DNA from: Jaenimonas drosophilae
Lineage: Eukaryota > Euglenozoa > Kinetoplastea > Trypanosomatida > Trypanosomatidae
Assembly (NCBI GenBank): GCA_030849065.1
Contig: JASAON010001605.1
Span: 22,696-86,695 of the forward strand
DNA: 64,000 nt
Direction of reading: 5' to 3'
Part shown: positions 8,439 through 17,994 of the stretch, piece by piece
Layout: every line of letters begins with the position of its first letter
Numbering within the stretch: the stretch's first letter is position 1
Made by a program: the position numbers and the translations under genes
Notes under the pieces: model-generated
The model's input: the letters and a program-made list of their open reading frames with translations, nothing else
Databases searched by the model: none
Told to the model about the DNA's origin: nothing

Positions 8439-9929
8439 TCACGATGGTTTCCGTTTGCTTGCGCTGGAAACGCTTGGTGTCTGTGCTGGAGCGATGGAAG
8501 GAAGCGTAGGGACCGAGCTTCGCTTCTTCTTCGTGATTACAATTGGGGAAGAAAATGCAATGTCCTGAGTGGACGGATCTGCGGGTTGTAGCACAGATGC
8601 CTTCTTGGGCTTCTTCAATGGCACCTTTGTGGGCGACGGGGCCGCCGTGGAGCTTCTCTTTTGAGTCCCGCTCGCGACGGTGGAACGACGTTGGGCATCC
8701 ATGGACACCAGGTATCCCAATGCGGGATCTAGCGTGACTCGGCACTGCGGGCAGGTTTGACGTGGGGAGGGTCCTGTAAACATGGAAGACCCGCCACGGC
8801 CGTGGTGGCAGTTGTTAATGAGCCGTTGTTGGTCGGCCTTGTGTTGCCGCTGCTGACGAGCAACTCGACGCTTGGCTTTTTGGTCCTTCTTGTCACGTTC
8901 AGCCGCCAGCGCCAGCTGCTCGGGGCTGTTCTTGAAGTTCTCCTCCGCCACTCGTCGCGCCGTATCGCGCATCGCCAGCTCCTCCGCCAAGAGGTTCGAG
9001 GTGAATTGCTCCTCCTCCTCTTCAATGGCCCCACGGGCTTTGCGCTCCTCCACCACGAGGAAGGTCACCGCGCCGCAGTACTGATCCGTCGCTATCTTGT
9101 TCTGTCGGTGACGCTCAACACTCTCTGCGGCTAACCTGGCCTTCTCCTCCACCTCAGCCTTCCATGCATCACGGCCTTCTTCGCGCATGTGGGCTTCCTT
9201 CTTCAGGTGCTCGTAGTGATGGCGGTCAAAGCATTGCTGAAGGCGGATCTCCAGCATGGCCAATGCACGGCGTCGGTCGACGCCAGAAAAGCAGCGACCG
9301 TGGACCTCTTTCTGCCAGTTGCGGATAGCCTCGAGGGCGAACATTGCGTCATCCTCTAAATCCTGGCGTTCGGTGGTCTCGTCCCGGAGTAGATCCTCCT
9401 GCTCCACACGAGTGCGGATGTTGTGGTAGTCGCTAAGGGCATCCGCCTTGAGGGCACAGAGCTCCCAATCCTCAAAGCGGCCAATGGCACGAGGAGCTAG
9501 CCGCTTCGTATCGCAGTCTAGCGGGATAACATGGGTACAGTCCTTCTCCAGGCCATGATCAAGCCGGTGCCGCAGCACCCCCTTGATGATGGGTTCCGCT
9601 ACGAGATCCTTTTCTGGCGGTGGCACCACGCGTGATGAAACGTGGCAGGACGTCTGCCTCCACTCCTCCCCATCTTGGAGGTACTCATCTGGAGAAGGAA
9701 ACAGAGCTGATTCACGTGGGGAGACAGCACCCCCAGTGGTGCGTACTTTGGGGGAGCCACCTGCTGCGAGGGAGGAATACTCTACGTTGCCGGATGAGCT
9801 CTGCTTTGGGAGCGCAGTTGCCTCAGCGGATGCTCGTCCAGGTGAATGATGTTGTTTTATGTTCGCCGTCGGCGGTTTGGAAGGCGACGCAGGTGACCTC
9901 CTCGGAGGTCCTACTGAAGCCCCTGCCAT
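8439..9929 (-). CDS. Coiled-coil protein with CxxC, unknown function
   Basis: 496 residues, not recognised. The first 90 residues are Pro/Ser-rich and probably disordered. Residues about 150-375 are strongly charged and Ala/Glu/Arg-rich, typical of long coiled coils (EVEEKARLAAESVERHR; AIEEEEEQF; AERDKKDQKAKRRVARQQR). A small Cys/His patch follows (NNCHHGRGG, then CPQC at about 391-394) that could be a partial zinc site. The tail is basic and Ser/Pro-rich. The start is the first ATG after TTAG/GTAG acceptors some 11-20 bases upstream. Such proteins in flagellates are often cytoskeletal, but nothing here proves it. Confidence 0.75.
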   Translation of the reverse strand: MAGASVGPPRRSPASPSKPPTANIKQHHSPGRASAEATALPKQSSSGNVEYSSLAAGGSPKVRTTGGAVSPRESALFPSPDEYLQDGEEWRQTSCHVSSRVVPPPEKDLVAEPIIKGVLRHRLDHGLEKDCTHVIPLDCDTKRLAPRAIGRFEDWELCALKADALSDYHNIRTRVEQEDLLRDETTERQDLEDDAMFALEAIRNWQKEVHGRCFSGVDRRRALAMLEIRLQQCFDRHHYEHLKKEAHMREEGRDAWKAEVEEKARLAAESVERHRQNKIATDQYCGAVTFLVVEERKARGAIEEEEEQFTSNLLAEELAMRDTARRVAEENFKNSPEQLALAAERDKKDQKAKRRVARQQRQHKADQQRLINNCHHGRGGSSMFTGPSPRQTCPQCRVTLDPALGYLVSMDAQRRSTVASGTQKRSSTAAPSPTKVPLKKPKKASVLQPADPSTQDIAFSSPIVITKKKRSSVPTLPSIAPAQTPSVSSASKRKPS

Positions 9930-10145
9930 AGACGAAGGTGCTACGAACTAATGTGCAGGCAACGTGGGAGCAAAGAAACGCAGAGGAGAATAAGTGAGTA
10001 GTGGGCAAGAGACCTCGGCACCTATAATCGTCATGATCCAGCAGCAAGCATCGTCGGAGTAGATTGAAGTGTGTGGGGTGGAGAGGTAGGGAAGGTATGT
10101 AGCTGTTGCTCACCCATCAATCAGCCCGTGGAACCTATCATTCAC

Positions 10146-11420
10146 CTACACAAGCTTCTCCAGTGGAGGGATGGCACTCCGCTCACAGCAGAAAACTTCC
10201 ACCAGGTCCGCCAAGCGGGCCAATGGCGCTGACCGACGGCCGCGCAACGTGTAGAAGCGCGACGCAACCCCGAGGAGGGCATCTGACTGGCACCACGCCT
10301 GCGGATGGGTTCGCAAGTAGTCCTCCATGGTGGACATCAACGAGGGCATCACAGTGAATTCGCGTCTCGTGCTCTGGTCCGACGCTTCCAGAGCCATGCA
10401 GCTCACATGAGAGGCCTGGGCACTCGTCATCAACAAACCTTCCATCTGTCGGACAACCTCAGCCTCCTCGACATTGTCCGTGAACGTGTCCGTGAAGGCC
10501 ACTTCAGCTGCTTGCATCTCCTCAGCAAGACTCCGAAACCGGCGTGTGGCGTCTGAAAACTGGCCATAAAATACAAGGGCGAAGCCTTCATTCATTCCCA
10601 CAATGTGCTGGTACAGCGTGGCCACCGCTGAATCCGATATAACCTCTTGTTGCTCTGCCAGGTGTTCCATATGGGAGAATAGCTCGTGGGCCAACATAAA
10701 GCGCCCCACACTAAGACACACGCACGCAAACTGCTGGAGGCGAAGCACGTGGCAAAGTTGGCGCACCGAGGTCGAATCGTGGCTTTGCTCCTCCTCCTCC
10801 TCCTCCAGTTGTATCAACTCCTGAAGCATGCTGATTGCTAGGTCCGTCTGTCCACGTGTGACGTACAAGTGAATGAGGGCATGCCTCACGCGCCGTTCTC
10901 GATGATGGCGCAGGCGTCGTCTGTCGTCGTTCGGCTCACCCATCACGACGGGCCGTTGCACCTCATCCAAAAGTTGCAACAGCAGCTTCTCGGATTCTGC
11001 AGCGCGACTCAGCTGCTTTGGTAGCAGTGCTGCGAGGAAGCGAAGGGAAAAGGGGACCTCGACCCCGTCCAGGCCCATCTCGTTGCCGTAGGCCAACGTG
11101 TCGTCCAGGAGCTTTTGTGCCTCGGCATAGCGTCGAAGCTTGAAGAGAGCGGTAGCTTGCACCAGAACATAGGGAAGACGCGCCGCCATCAGTGGTCCCG
11201 TAGGATCCTCCGCACTAGCTGCAGTGGTGGCCACAGCAGCAGCCTCCGCCTCCAATTGCCGGCTGAGGGTCAACACCATCGACCACTCTCCATTGCTGGC
11301 GTAGTGCCGCAGCCCGTCATCGTTTGTGGGGACGTTCTGCAGCGTAGTCCGCTGGTATTGGGATGGGAGATGACCCCCGCAGAAAGATGTTGCTCCCTGG
11401 CGAGCCGACTCTGACGCCAT
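10146..11420 (-). CDS. TPR protein resembling TRAPPC12
   Basis: 424 residues of helical, TPR-like sequence. Several blocks in order resemble the TPR half of the TRAPP complex subunit TRAPPC12, which acts in ER-Golgi and ciliary vesicle tethering. They are a start like LRHYASNGEWSMVLTLSRQL, then ALFKLRRYAEAQKLLDD, the signature VPFSLRFLAALLPKQL, RVRHALIHLYVTRGQTDLAI, and NEGFALVFYGQFSDATRRF. The N-terminal disordered half of animal TRAPPC12 is absent, as in shorter protist forms. The first in-frame ATG is at 11420; a TTG lies three codons upstream. A pyrimidine tract (about 11480-11490) and CAG precede it. The comparison is from memory; a generic TPR protein is the alternative. Confidence 0.6.
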   Translation of the reverse strand: MASESARQGATSFCGGHLPSQYQRTTLQNVPTNDDGLRHYASNGEWSMVLTLSRQLEAEAAAVATTAASAEDPTGPLMAARLPYVLVQATALFKLRRYAEAQKLLDDTLAYGNEMGLDGVEVPFSLRFLAALLPKQLSRAAESEKLLLQLLDEVQRPVVMGEPNDDRRRLRHHRERRVRHALIHLYVTRGQTDLAISMLQELIQLEEEEEEQSHDSTSVRQLCHVLRLQQFACVCLSVGRFMLAHELFSHMEHLAEQQEVISDSAVATLYQHIVGMNEGFALVFYGQFSDATRRFRSLAEEMQAAEVAFTDTFTDNVEEAEVVRQMEGLLMTSAQASHVSCMALEASDQSTRREFTVMPSLMSTMEDYLRTHPQAWCQSDALLGVASRFYTLRGRRSAPLARLADLVEVFCCERSAIPPLEKLV

Positions 11421-11650
11421 GCTCAGCAATGGATGTTTGACCTATGAGAAAGCAACTGTACTCTCTGCACGGTGAGGCACAAAAAAAAAAAGCAACGACG
11501 ACAGAAGTATGAGTTAGTAGAAGAAGAGCACTTTCAGTTAGGGAGGAGCCACAGTTCCCCGTGTGTGGTACCACCAGAAGATAGTAAGGTGTCCTGTGAG
11601 CAGAAAGGCAATGTAGCAGAAAAAACAACAACGTCAACTGGCTCGTCTTG

Positions 11651-13213
11651 TCAGTTCGAAGGGATGAGATGGTTCCTGATGTACTGGCATAGAGCAGAAA
11701 AGGGAGAGCGCGTGCACTTGGCCACATCGAGCAGAGTCCCTTGGCTGTCTGCGCCTTGCCACATGGGCCATGATGAGCCCATTTCACGAAGCACCATCAA
11801 GGTTGCGGTAGCTTGGGAACTGCGCGCATTTCCCGCCACACACCATCCCGCGGGAGTGCGCCCATATCGGTCCTCCGCATCGACATGCTGATATGCCGAA
11901 CACTTGCAGAAGGCGGTCTGGTGCTCTGTAAAGAGGTGACGCAGAATGGACGCCTGGGCACCACGCGCACAGTAGTGAATGGCATGAGCTTTCATGCGAT
12001 TTGGTTGCCATAGCACGTCTACTCCAAAGCGCTGCACATACCATTCCAACACCCTCAGGCTTCCTCCTTCAGCTGCGGCAAGAAGGGCGGTGTGCCAAGG
12101 TCCTTTGCAGAACCTGGTGGCAGGCTCACCGTCAATCCCGGTCTGACGATCCCACGCGTGCTCGAACGTCTGTGGACGGTCACCCAGAGCCGCTATAATG
12201 AGAATAGGGAGAAGGTCCTCATCCCATAGCTCTCCGTGCAGTGGATGATGCTCCTGCAGCCACTCCAAGAGATCGAACTGGCCATATGCTGCTGCCAACG
12301 CAGAAACACGCATACCACGTGTGTGGTGTCGCTGTCCCCAGATATTGCGTCCGACGGGGCAGACTTTCTGCTCGTCCAGGACCACATGTGGGCCGAGAAG
12401 TTCCAGTAAGTAGCTGAGGACGTCGATATGGCCACCAGCTGCGGCGTAGTGAGCAAGATAGAACCCCGTGCAGTCGTAGCCATCACGAGCGATGATGTCC
12501 ATCGAGTAGCACGATGGTGACAATTCTTCAACGACATCATCCACGACGCATTCCATGGACAACGATGCTTGGCGCACCAACATACCCAATCCACCCTGTA
12601 ACTGACTCAGCCGGTGCAGCAACGTCGCATCACCCAGCTCAGCCGCGAAGTGAGCCACGGAGTAGGATGGATCCGTTAATCGCGGTAGCCACGGCGTGGA
12701 TTTACTCGCGGAACGAGCATACTCCATCAACGGTCTGTCCTGCAATGACTTGTCCTGGACACCGCTCCCGCACCAGGCCAGTGTTCGGCAATTGAGGAGC
12801 TGCACCTCCCTCAGGTTCCAGCGCACAGGGGTGCGGGGACTCTCGGATGCTGCACGCTCCAACTCCTCCATCCATGATATCATCACTTCTCGGAACAGTG
12901 CTCCAGGATGACGGCTGACAACGTCGTAGGTGAAGTAGCCAGACCCTTCATCCACAGAGGAAGAATCCACGGCCGACGACAAGGCTGCAGGGGCCATCCA
13001 GTTTGCTGGCGAGGGTGGAACGCCTCCACATGTCTCTTCGGATAGCTTGCGTAGCGCCGTGGAGGTGTCGCAATTCGATGCACGTGTGGGTAGGAGCGCA
13101 CTGGTAGCTCCCGGAGACCGAGGTGTGAGCCTCCCTTCGAAGCGATTACGGAGGGCAGCCCACAAGTGCTCCGTCTTCTTTGAGGTGCACCAGCGTAGCC
13201 CACTGGATCTCAT
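11651..13213 (-). CDS. Ankyrin-repeat protein
   Basis: 520 residues from the ATG at 13213. The open frame begins at 13291, but TTAG and ATAG acceptor-like sites lie between, so the downstream ATG is preferred. After about 170 residues of unmatched N-terminus come six degenerate ankyrin-type repeats. They include AHFAAELGDATLLHRL, AHYAAAGGHIDVLSYLLE, SALAAAYGQFDLLEWLQ, TALLAAAEGGSLRVLEWY, AIHYCARGAQASILRHLF and GRTPAGWCVAGNARS. Ankyrin repeats mediate protein-protein contacts. The sequence from the N-terminal Met is basic (MRSSGLRWCTSKKTEHLW) and could act as a mitochondrial presequence, but this is weak. No other domain is seen. Confidence 0.75.
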   Translation of the reverse strand: MRSSGLRWCTSKKTEHLWAALRNRFEGRLTPRSPGATSALLPTRASNCDTSTALRKLSEETCGGVPPSPANWMAPAALSSAVDSSSVDEGSGYFTYDVVSRHPGALFREVMISWMEELERAASESPRTPVRWNLREVQLLNCRTLAWCGSGVQDKSLQDRPLMEYARSASKSTPWLPRLTDPSYSVAHFAAELGDATLLHRLSQLQGGLGMLVRQASLSMECVVDDVVEELSPSCYSMDIIARDGYDCTGFYLAHYAAAGGHIDVLSYLLELLGPHVVLDEQKVCPVGRNIWGQRHHTRGMRVSALAAAYGQFDLLEWLQEHHPLHGELWDEDLLPILIIAALGDRPQTFEHAWDRQTGIDGEPATRFCKGPWHTALLAAAEGGSLRVLEWYVQRFGVDVLWQPNRMKAHAIHYCARGAQASILRHLFTEHQTAFCKCSAYQHVDAEDRYGRTPAGWCVAGNARSSQATATLMVLREMGSSWPMWQGADSQGTLLDVAKCTRSPFSALCQYIRNHLIPSN

Positions 13214-14576
13214 GCTTCGTCTATGATAATGAAGCACGATTGGAATGTGCCTAATATGTTGGAGCGCATAGAACAATGAAAATGACAACAAGATGGATGA
13301 AAATCAGAGAGTTACTGGCTGAAACAGGAATGATTGTAGGATTGCAGCATTAGTGATGCAGTTTGCCACAACCCCGTCAATGGGGAAGAAGGACGGATGG
13401 AGAACGACCAAGTCGTATGAGTCAAGAGAAGGGTGGGAGGGCCCTCAGCAGTCCATACACAGCAGCATGTAGCCTTCGACACATATCCGCATGGACCTCG
13501 TCGAGGTCACCAGAACAGATCTCATCGACCGCCGCACAAGCGCACGTGCGAATCTGTACCTGGGGACGAGAGGAGTGCGTGTGTGCGTGTGTTGCGCCGC
13601 ATAACAAGTTGACGGGCAGAGGGGAGTGGTAGAGAGATTGAAGGGCAAAAGGGAGAGAGAGCACTCAACGCCAAAGTACGTAGACACTTCACTGAAAATC
13701 CACAGCACAGAAGAAAAACCGAGAAGATCAAAGTGTCACCGCTGTGGTGCTTCTGTGTCATGGCGTGCCTTCACACTCCGCGAACACAAGTAGCTCAACA
13801 TTTGTCGCCCTCGAAAAGCATCGTGGGAGGCCCACCGCCCCGTATCAACAATCGTATGAGAATTGACGTATGAGGTACGAGGTATGAGGAAATCCTTCCT
13901 CATTCCGTCGTTACGCTACTCATCGGACGAAGTGTATGTCGGCCATCGACGTGTCGAACACATGTGCAGAACAAACAAAAGTGGAAGAGATCATTTGCGG
14001 GTTCAGAGGACGAGATGTATGGAACATGTTTGGTGGAGAGGGAAGGGGGAGAGACACCAAGCGTGGTGCTTGGCCCATGAGACGAGGGAGATTGGTGGGG
14101 GCTGGTCCACGGAATGTATAAAGACACACATGAGCAAACAAGCCAAAAGGTACAATGAGATGACCACCGTGGACGTTTGCCCCCCTCCTCATCGTCTCTA
14201 CACTTTGCGTGCATCCTATTCTTATCATGTGTAGCTCCCCGTTCTCCCTCTCCACCGCCTACAGTAAAACCCACAACGACGACAAAACAATGATGCCACA
14301 ACAGCTGAGGACATCACGCGGGAAGGAATACAAGAGGGGTATGGTTCCAGCCCGAGTGAAACTCGTACCGCCGTTGACAGCACGCACATTCATCATCATC
14401 GTCATGGTTGGTTATGGATGGCCATGTGGAGGGAGGTCCCGCGCCAGAGGCGTAGGATGACGAGTATCAGTAGCACCTCTGCATCCACACATACGTGCAC
14501 GCACTGTACATCAGGGCGTGTAGGTAGGGCCACACAAAAGAAGAAACTAGAGGTGGGTGGAGAGAACATGCTGAGC
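13214..14576. other. Long intergenic spacer (1.36 kb)
   Basis: No credible gene. Several frames up to about 130 codons exist on both strands, but products are low-complexity and none follows an acceptor. A small cluster of near-repeats of GTATGAG lies at 13853-13887. Most is probably 3' UTR of the PAS kinase gene. Confidence 0.55.
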
Positions 14577-17500
14577 TCAGACAGAGGTAATGGAGAAGGC
14601 CGATTGGCGTGAAACGTCGGCTGCAATCTCCTTCGTTGCGTCGAAGACAGTGGGAAGTTTGTCCACGTCGTTGGATATGGCACTGGTTGCGGAGAGCATG
14701 GGATGCACGAGGAGATCCTGGGCTGTAGGGCGTTTCTCTGGCTCCATGAGAAAGCACTTGCGGATGAAGTCGTTCACCAACGGATTGTCAGGGATCTCCT
14801 GCAGGAACTCTGTGGTGCTCGCCATGTCTCCCAGTAGGGAGTTCTGATCCATGAAGCGGGGTGGGCAGGCAAACAGCTCGCACACGAGACAACCAACGGA
14901 CCAGATATCACATGGAAGGGAGTGCTTCTCCCCCTTGTAGACTTCCGGCGCCATGTAGCGAAAGGTGCCGGTGACCTCCTTCGTTGCCGCCCCCTGTCGC
15001 GCTGTACCAAAGTCGGTCAGCTTGATGGAGTCTCCCTTGAGAAGGATATTCTGTGGCTTGATATCACGATGGGTGATGCCTCGCCCGTGGAGGTAGGCAA
15101 TGGCCGAGAGTACCTGGCGGATGATTTGGATCACCGTGAGATGCGCTGGCTTCTTTCGGCGGCCTACAATGATGTCGGTGAGGGAGCCCTGACACAGTTC
15201 CATGAAGAGACTCACATTGTTCTCCTGACGTTCGCAGTGGAAATAGTGAACAATGTTGGGATGGTTCAGGCTACACATAATCTGGATCTCATTGAGCAAC
15301 TGGTTGATGGAGTCCTCACGATCGGCGCCGAAGTAGAACATCTTCACCGCCATGATACCTCCAGTCAGGTCGCTGGTGGCTTCGTACACCGCTCCGTAGG
15401 AGCCGCGGCCAAGGAGCTTTCCCTTCGTCCAGGGGGAGTCCTGGCGCAGGGTGAGAATGCGCTCACGCTCCTGGAGGGCGGAGATGGCGTTCTTCTTCAT
15501 GGAAACCGTCTTGCCCACTTCTACAATGACATTTTGTGCATCTCGTCCGGCGATGGGGAGCCGAATGACGTACTCGTAGTTACCCGGTACGGGGGTGTCA
15601 GTGTCCAGAAGAGGAATCACCACAGCACCATGGTCTCCACTAAGAATATCGCGGCACGTGCGGAGCCACTCAGTGTCGCAGATCACTACGTCCACCTCGC
15701 ATGGCCGTGCGGCTAGACGCTGTTCAAGATCGCTCACCTCCTGTACGCTAGCCAGAGAGACAAACATGGTTTTCAACAAGATCAGTGATAGGTTATGCTG
15801 ATCCACCATGTTGGAGACTGCCGTCACAACATTCACGGTACAGTTGATAATAGTACGGGCTTGGGTCAACTGCTGGGCCTGCTCAGACCCAGGGTTCGTG
15901 GTTTCCTCAGAGTCCTCGACAAAGGCAGCAACCTGGCATGGGAAGTGAAGAATGACCATCTTATCCACGAAGTAGGCGTTACCTGCGGTCCCACGAAGCA
16001 TGGGCTGGAGCATCTGCTCGAGCTGAGAGCGGTTCCACCGACGGCACTTTGCCCCGGGTGAGATTGTTACGGCCAGCGTGTACACGTTTCCACGAACATT
16101 GAGCGTTTGAACACTGATGGCGCAGCGTCCACCAGCTTGTGACACCACCATGCCAATGGTCTTGGGTACGAGCGGACTGGAGCACAGCGTGGGTGGGCAC
16201 ATGGGGTCCACATTAATGTCATGAGAGTTGCTGTTGTTGCTGCCAATCGCACGACCCAGAAGTTGTTCCACATTGGACCACTCCCACTCCGCCACCATCT
16301 CACGGGCGTGCTCCTCTACCAAGTTTGCCCAGCAACTATGCATGAACTGTCGGATGTTTCGAACTGAGTTGCTATCTTCTGCAGTCAGTGTTCCGCGCTC
16401 TGAGAGGACCGTCAACGCCGCACTAGCTTCGCTGATCTGGTAATTGTGAATGTACGTGCGGTACTCACGCAAATTATCCTTGGCGTTGGCGCAAATGAGA
16501 ATCGAGCCAACCTCCTTTCCGGAGTGGCTAATGATGGGCGAGACTGTCGTAAACAATGTGGCTGGTGCAGCAACAAGGGAGCGTAGCTTGATCTTGATCA
16601 GGTTTCCCTTCTTGGCACGTTTCAGTTGCTCACAAATATCGTCTCCGCTCGATGGGGACTGGACTACCTCGCTCAGCGGCTTCCCGACGCAGCCACCTTC
16701 GAGGAATCCTGTGATAACCTCAGCCGCACTATTCCAGCGGGTGATGATGAAGTTTTCGTCGTACGCGATCATCACCACTTGGGCATCTAACTGCCGTCCA
16801 TCAATGTAGCCCATGTCCGACCCATACTCGATGCTGTAGAAGCCCTGCTTGGTCTCACCGCCAGCGACGGCCTTGGCGAGGGGAGCATCCCCGGAGTTGC
16901 CAAGTGGACCGGCTCCATCCTTGTTCTGGTCCGTCGCCCGCACACGCATGAGCAACTCAACCTCCCGCGGGTTTCCATTGATGACGCACTCGTTGAAGAA
17001 GCGCGAGTAGAGCGTGTGGAGGGATTGTGCGGAGAGGATGGAAAAGCGCATGTAAATGGCGCTAAATATGATCAAAATGACAGCGGTGATAATGGTCACG
17101 GTGAGCCCAACTGCTCGAGGCGGGTTGACGGCTCCGACAACGACCATGACCGCAACAGCCAACACGACAGCAACCCCAAAGAGAATGTTAGTGCAGAAGT
17201 AGATATATGAATCATAGTCAACCATCTCGCGGCGGAACTTCATGTAGTGAGGAAAGCGTAGGTGAGCCTGGCGCATATGGCTTGCGCAATCTCCAGCAAG
17301 GCCTTGGCATGGCTTTTTCCATGCTAAGGCCTGGGGACTAATGGTCACCACCTCCTGCAAGAATAAACGGCTAAGTCGCTCCAGCAGCTTGGGGAGTTCC
17401 TCGTCGAGGCATTCGACGCCATCATCGCTGAAGGTGCGGTACGCCGACTTCGGGATATCGCTGAGAACTTTCAGCTTCCGGTAGATGGTGAGGTAGAGAA

Positions 17501-17654
17501 CATTGGCACGATGGTTGAACTCATCACCACGCGCCTCAATGTAGAGCGACTCCAAGCACTCGAAGAAGTCGTTGATGAGATCCGGAAACTCCAACAGAGT
17601 CCTCATGACGTAGTTTTTGTCATCCTCCGTGGCCAACACGGGATGCGGAAGCAT
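14577..17654 (-). CDS. Membrane PAS-domain STE11-like protein kinase with histidine-kinase-like middle
   Basis: 1025 residues from the ATG at 17654; a longer frame starts at 17699, before a CATCAG acceptor. Order of parts: helical N-domain; two membrane helices at about 151-176 and 181-203; PAS domain at about 290-395 (VMIAYDENFIITRWNSAAEVITGF); a helical stretch and a beta-rich region that look like decayed phosphoacceptor-helix and ATPase parts of a histidine kinase; a receiver-like block (VDVVICDTEW, VVIPLLDTD); and a Ser/Thr kinase at about 743-988. The kinase is complete: G-loop GRGSYGAVYEA, AVKMF lysine, HRDIKPQN, DFG, APEVY. It resembles MEKK/STE11 kinases. It likely senses a signal through the PAS domain at a membrane and feeds a MAP-kinase cascade. 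The two-component relic is inferred. Confidence 0.85.
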   Translation of the reverse strand: MLPHPVLATEDDKNYVMRTLLEFPDLINDFFECLESLYIEARGDEFNHRANVLYLTIYRKLKVLSDIPKSAYRTFSDDGVECLDEELPKLLERLSRLFLQEVVTISPQALAWKKPCQGLAGDCASHMRQAHLRFPHYMKFRREMVDYDSYIYFCTNILFGVAVVLAVAVMVVVGAVNPPRAVGLTVTIITAVILIIFSAIYMRFSILSAQSLHTLYSRFFNECVINGNPREVELLMRVRATDQNKDGAGPLGNSGDAPLAKAVAGGETKQGFYSIEYGSDMGYIDGRQLDAQVVMIAYDENFIITRWNSAAEVITGFLEGGCVGKPLSEVVQSPSSGDDICEQLKRAKKGNLIKIKLRSLVAAPATLFTTVSPIISHSGKEVGSILICANAKDNLREYRTYIHNYQISEASAALTVLSERGTLTAEDSNSVRNIRQFMHSCWANLVEEHAREMVAEWEWSNVEQLLGRAIGSNNSNSHDINVDPMCPPTLCSSPLVPKTIGMVVSQAGGRCAISVQTLNVRGNVYTLAVTISPGAKCRRWNRSQLEQMLQPMLRGTAGNAYFVDKMVILHFPCQVAAFVEDSEETTNPGSEQAQQLTQARTIINCTVNVVTAVSNMVDQHNLSLILLKTMFVSLASVQEVSDLEQRLAARPCEVDVVICDTEWLRTCRDILSGDHGAVVIPLLDTDTPVPGNYEYVIRLPIAGRDAQNVIVEVGKTVSMKKNAISALQERERILTLRQDSPWTKGKLLGRGSYGAVYEATSDLTGGIMAVKMFYFGADREDSINQLLNEIQIMCSLNHPNIVHYFHCERQENNVSLFMELCQGSLTDIIVGRRKKPAHLTVIQIIRQVLSAIAYLHGRGITHRDIKPQNILLKGDSIKLTDFGTARQGAATKEVTGTFRYMAPEVYKGEKHSLPCDIWSVGCLVCELFACPPRFMDQNSLLGDMASTTEFLQEIPDNPLVNDFIRKCFLMEPEKRPTAQDLLVHPMLSATSAISNDVDKLPTVFDATKEIAADVSRQSAFSITSV

Positions 17655-17994
17655 CAGGAAGAAAGGGGCTGATGAGGGGCAGCCCCGGTGTACAAACAAG
17701 CAATCGTAACGTGACTACAAACTTGAGTTGGTGCAGGAGAAGGTGGGGAAACAACAAGAGACACGTGGTGTGGTACGCGACCAAAGTTCACGGAAAACAT
17801 GTGGAACCAGCCCCCGTGGGGGTCACAAAGTTCACGGATGAGTGACATCACCAATGACGAAGTGAGCGACGCGCACCCCTCGAACAGAGATATCAAACAT
17901 TCACATCACATTCCTTTGTCACACACACATACGCAGTCCGCAAAGGTTGTTGGAGGTGCTGTTCATTTCACATGTACTACATCGTGCGGCAAGT
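17655..17994. other. Intergenic spacer
   Basis: Contains the 5' flank of the PAS kinase above and the 3' end of the RS-rich gene. No gene seen. Confidence 0.5.

Noticed and set aside
8269..8745. 158-codon minus frame overlapping the coiled-coil gene
   Set aside because: Overlaps the better frame and has no domain.
14922..15716. 264-codon plus-strand frame within the PAS kinase
   Set aside because: Antisense shadow over the intact kinase domain; no acceptor and no domain.
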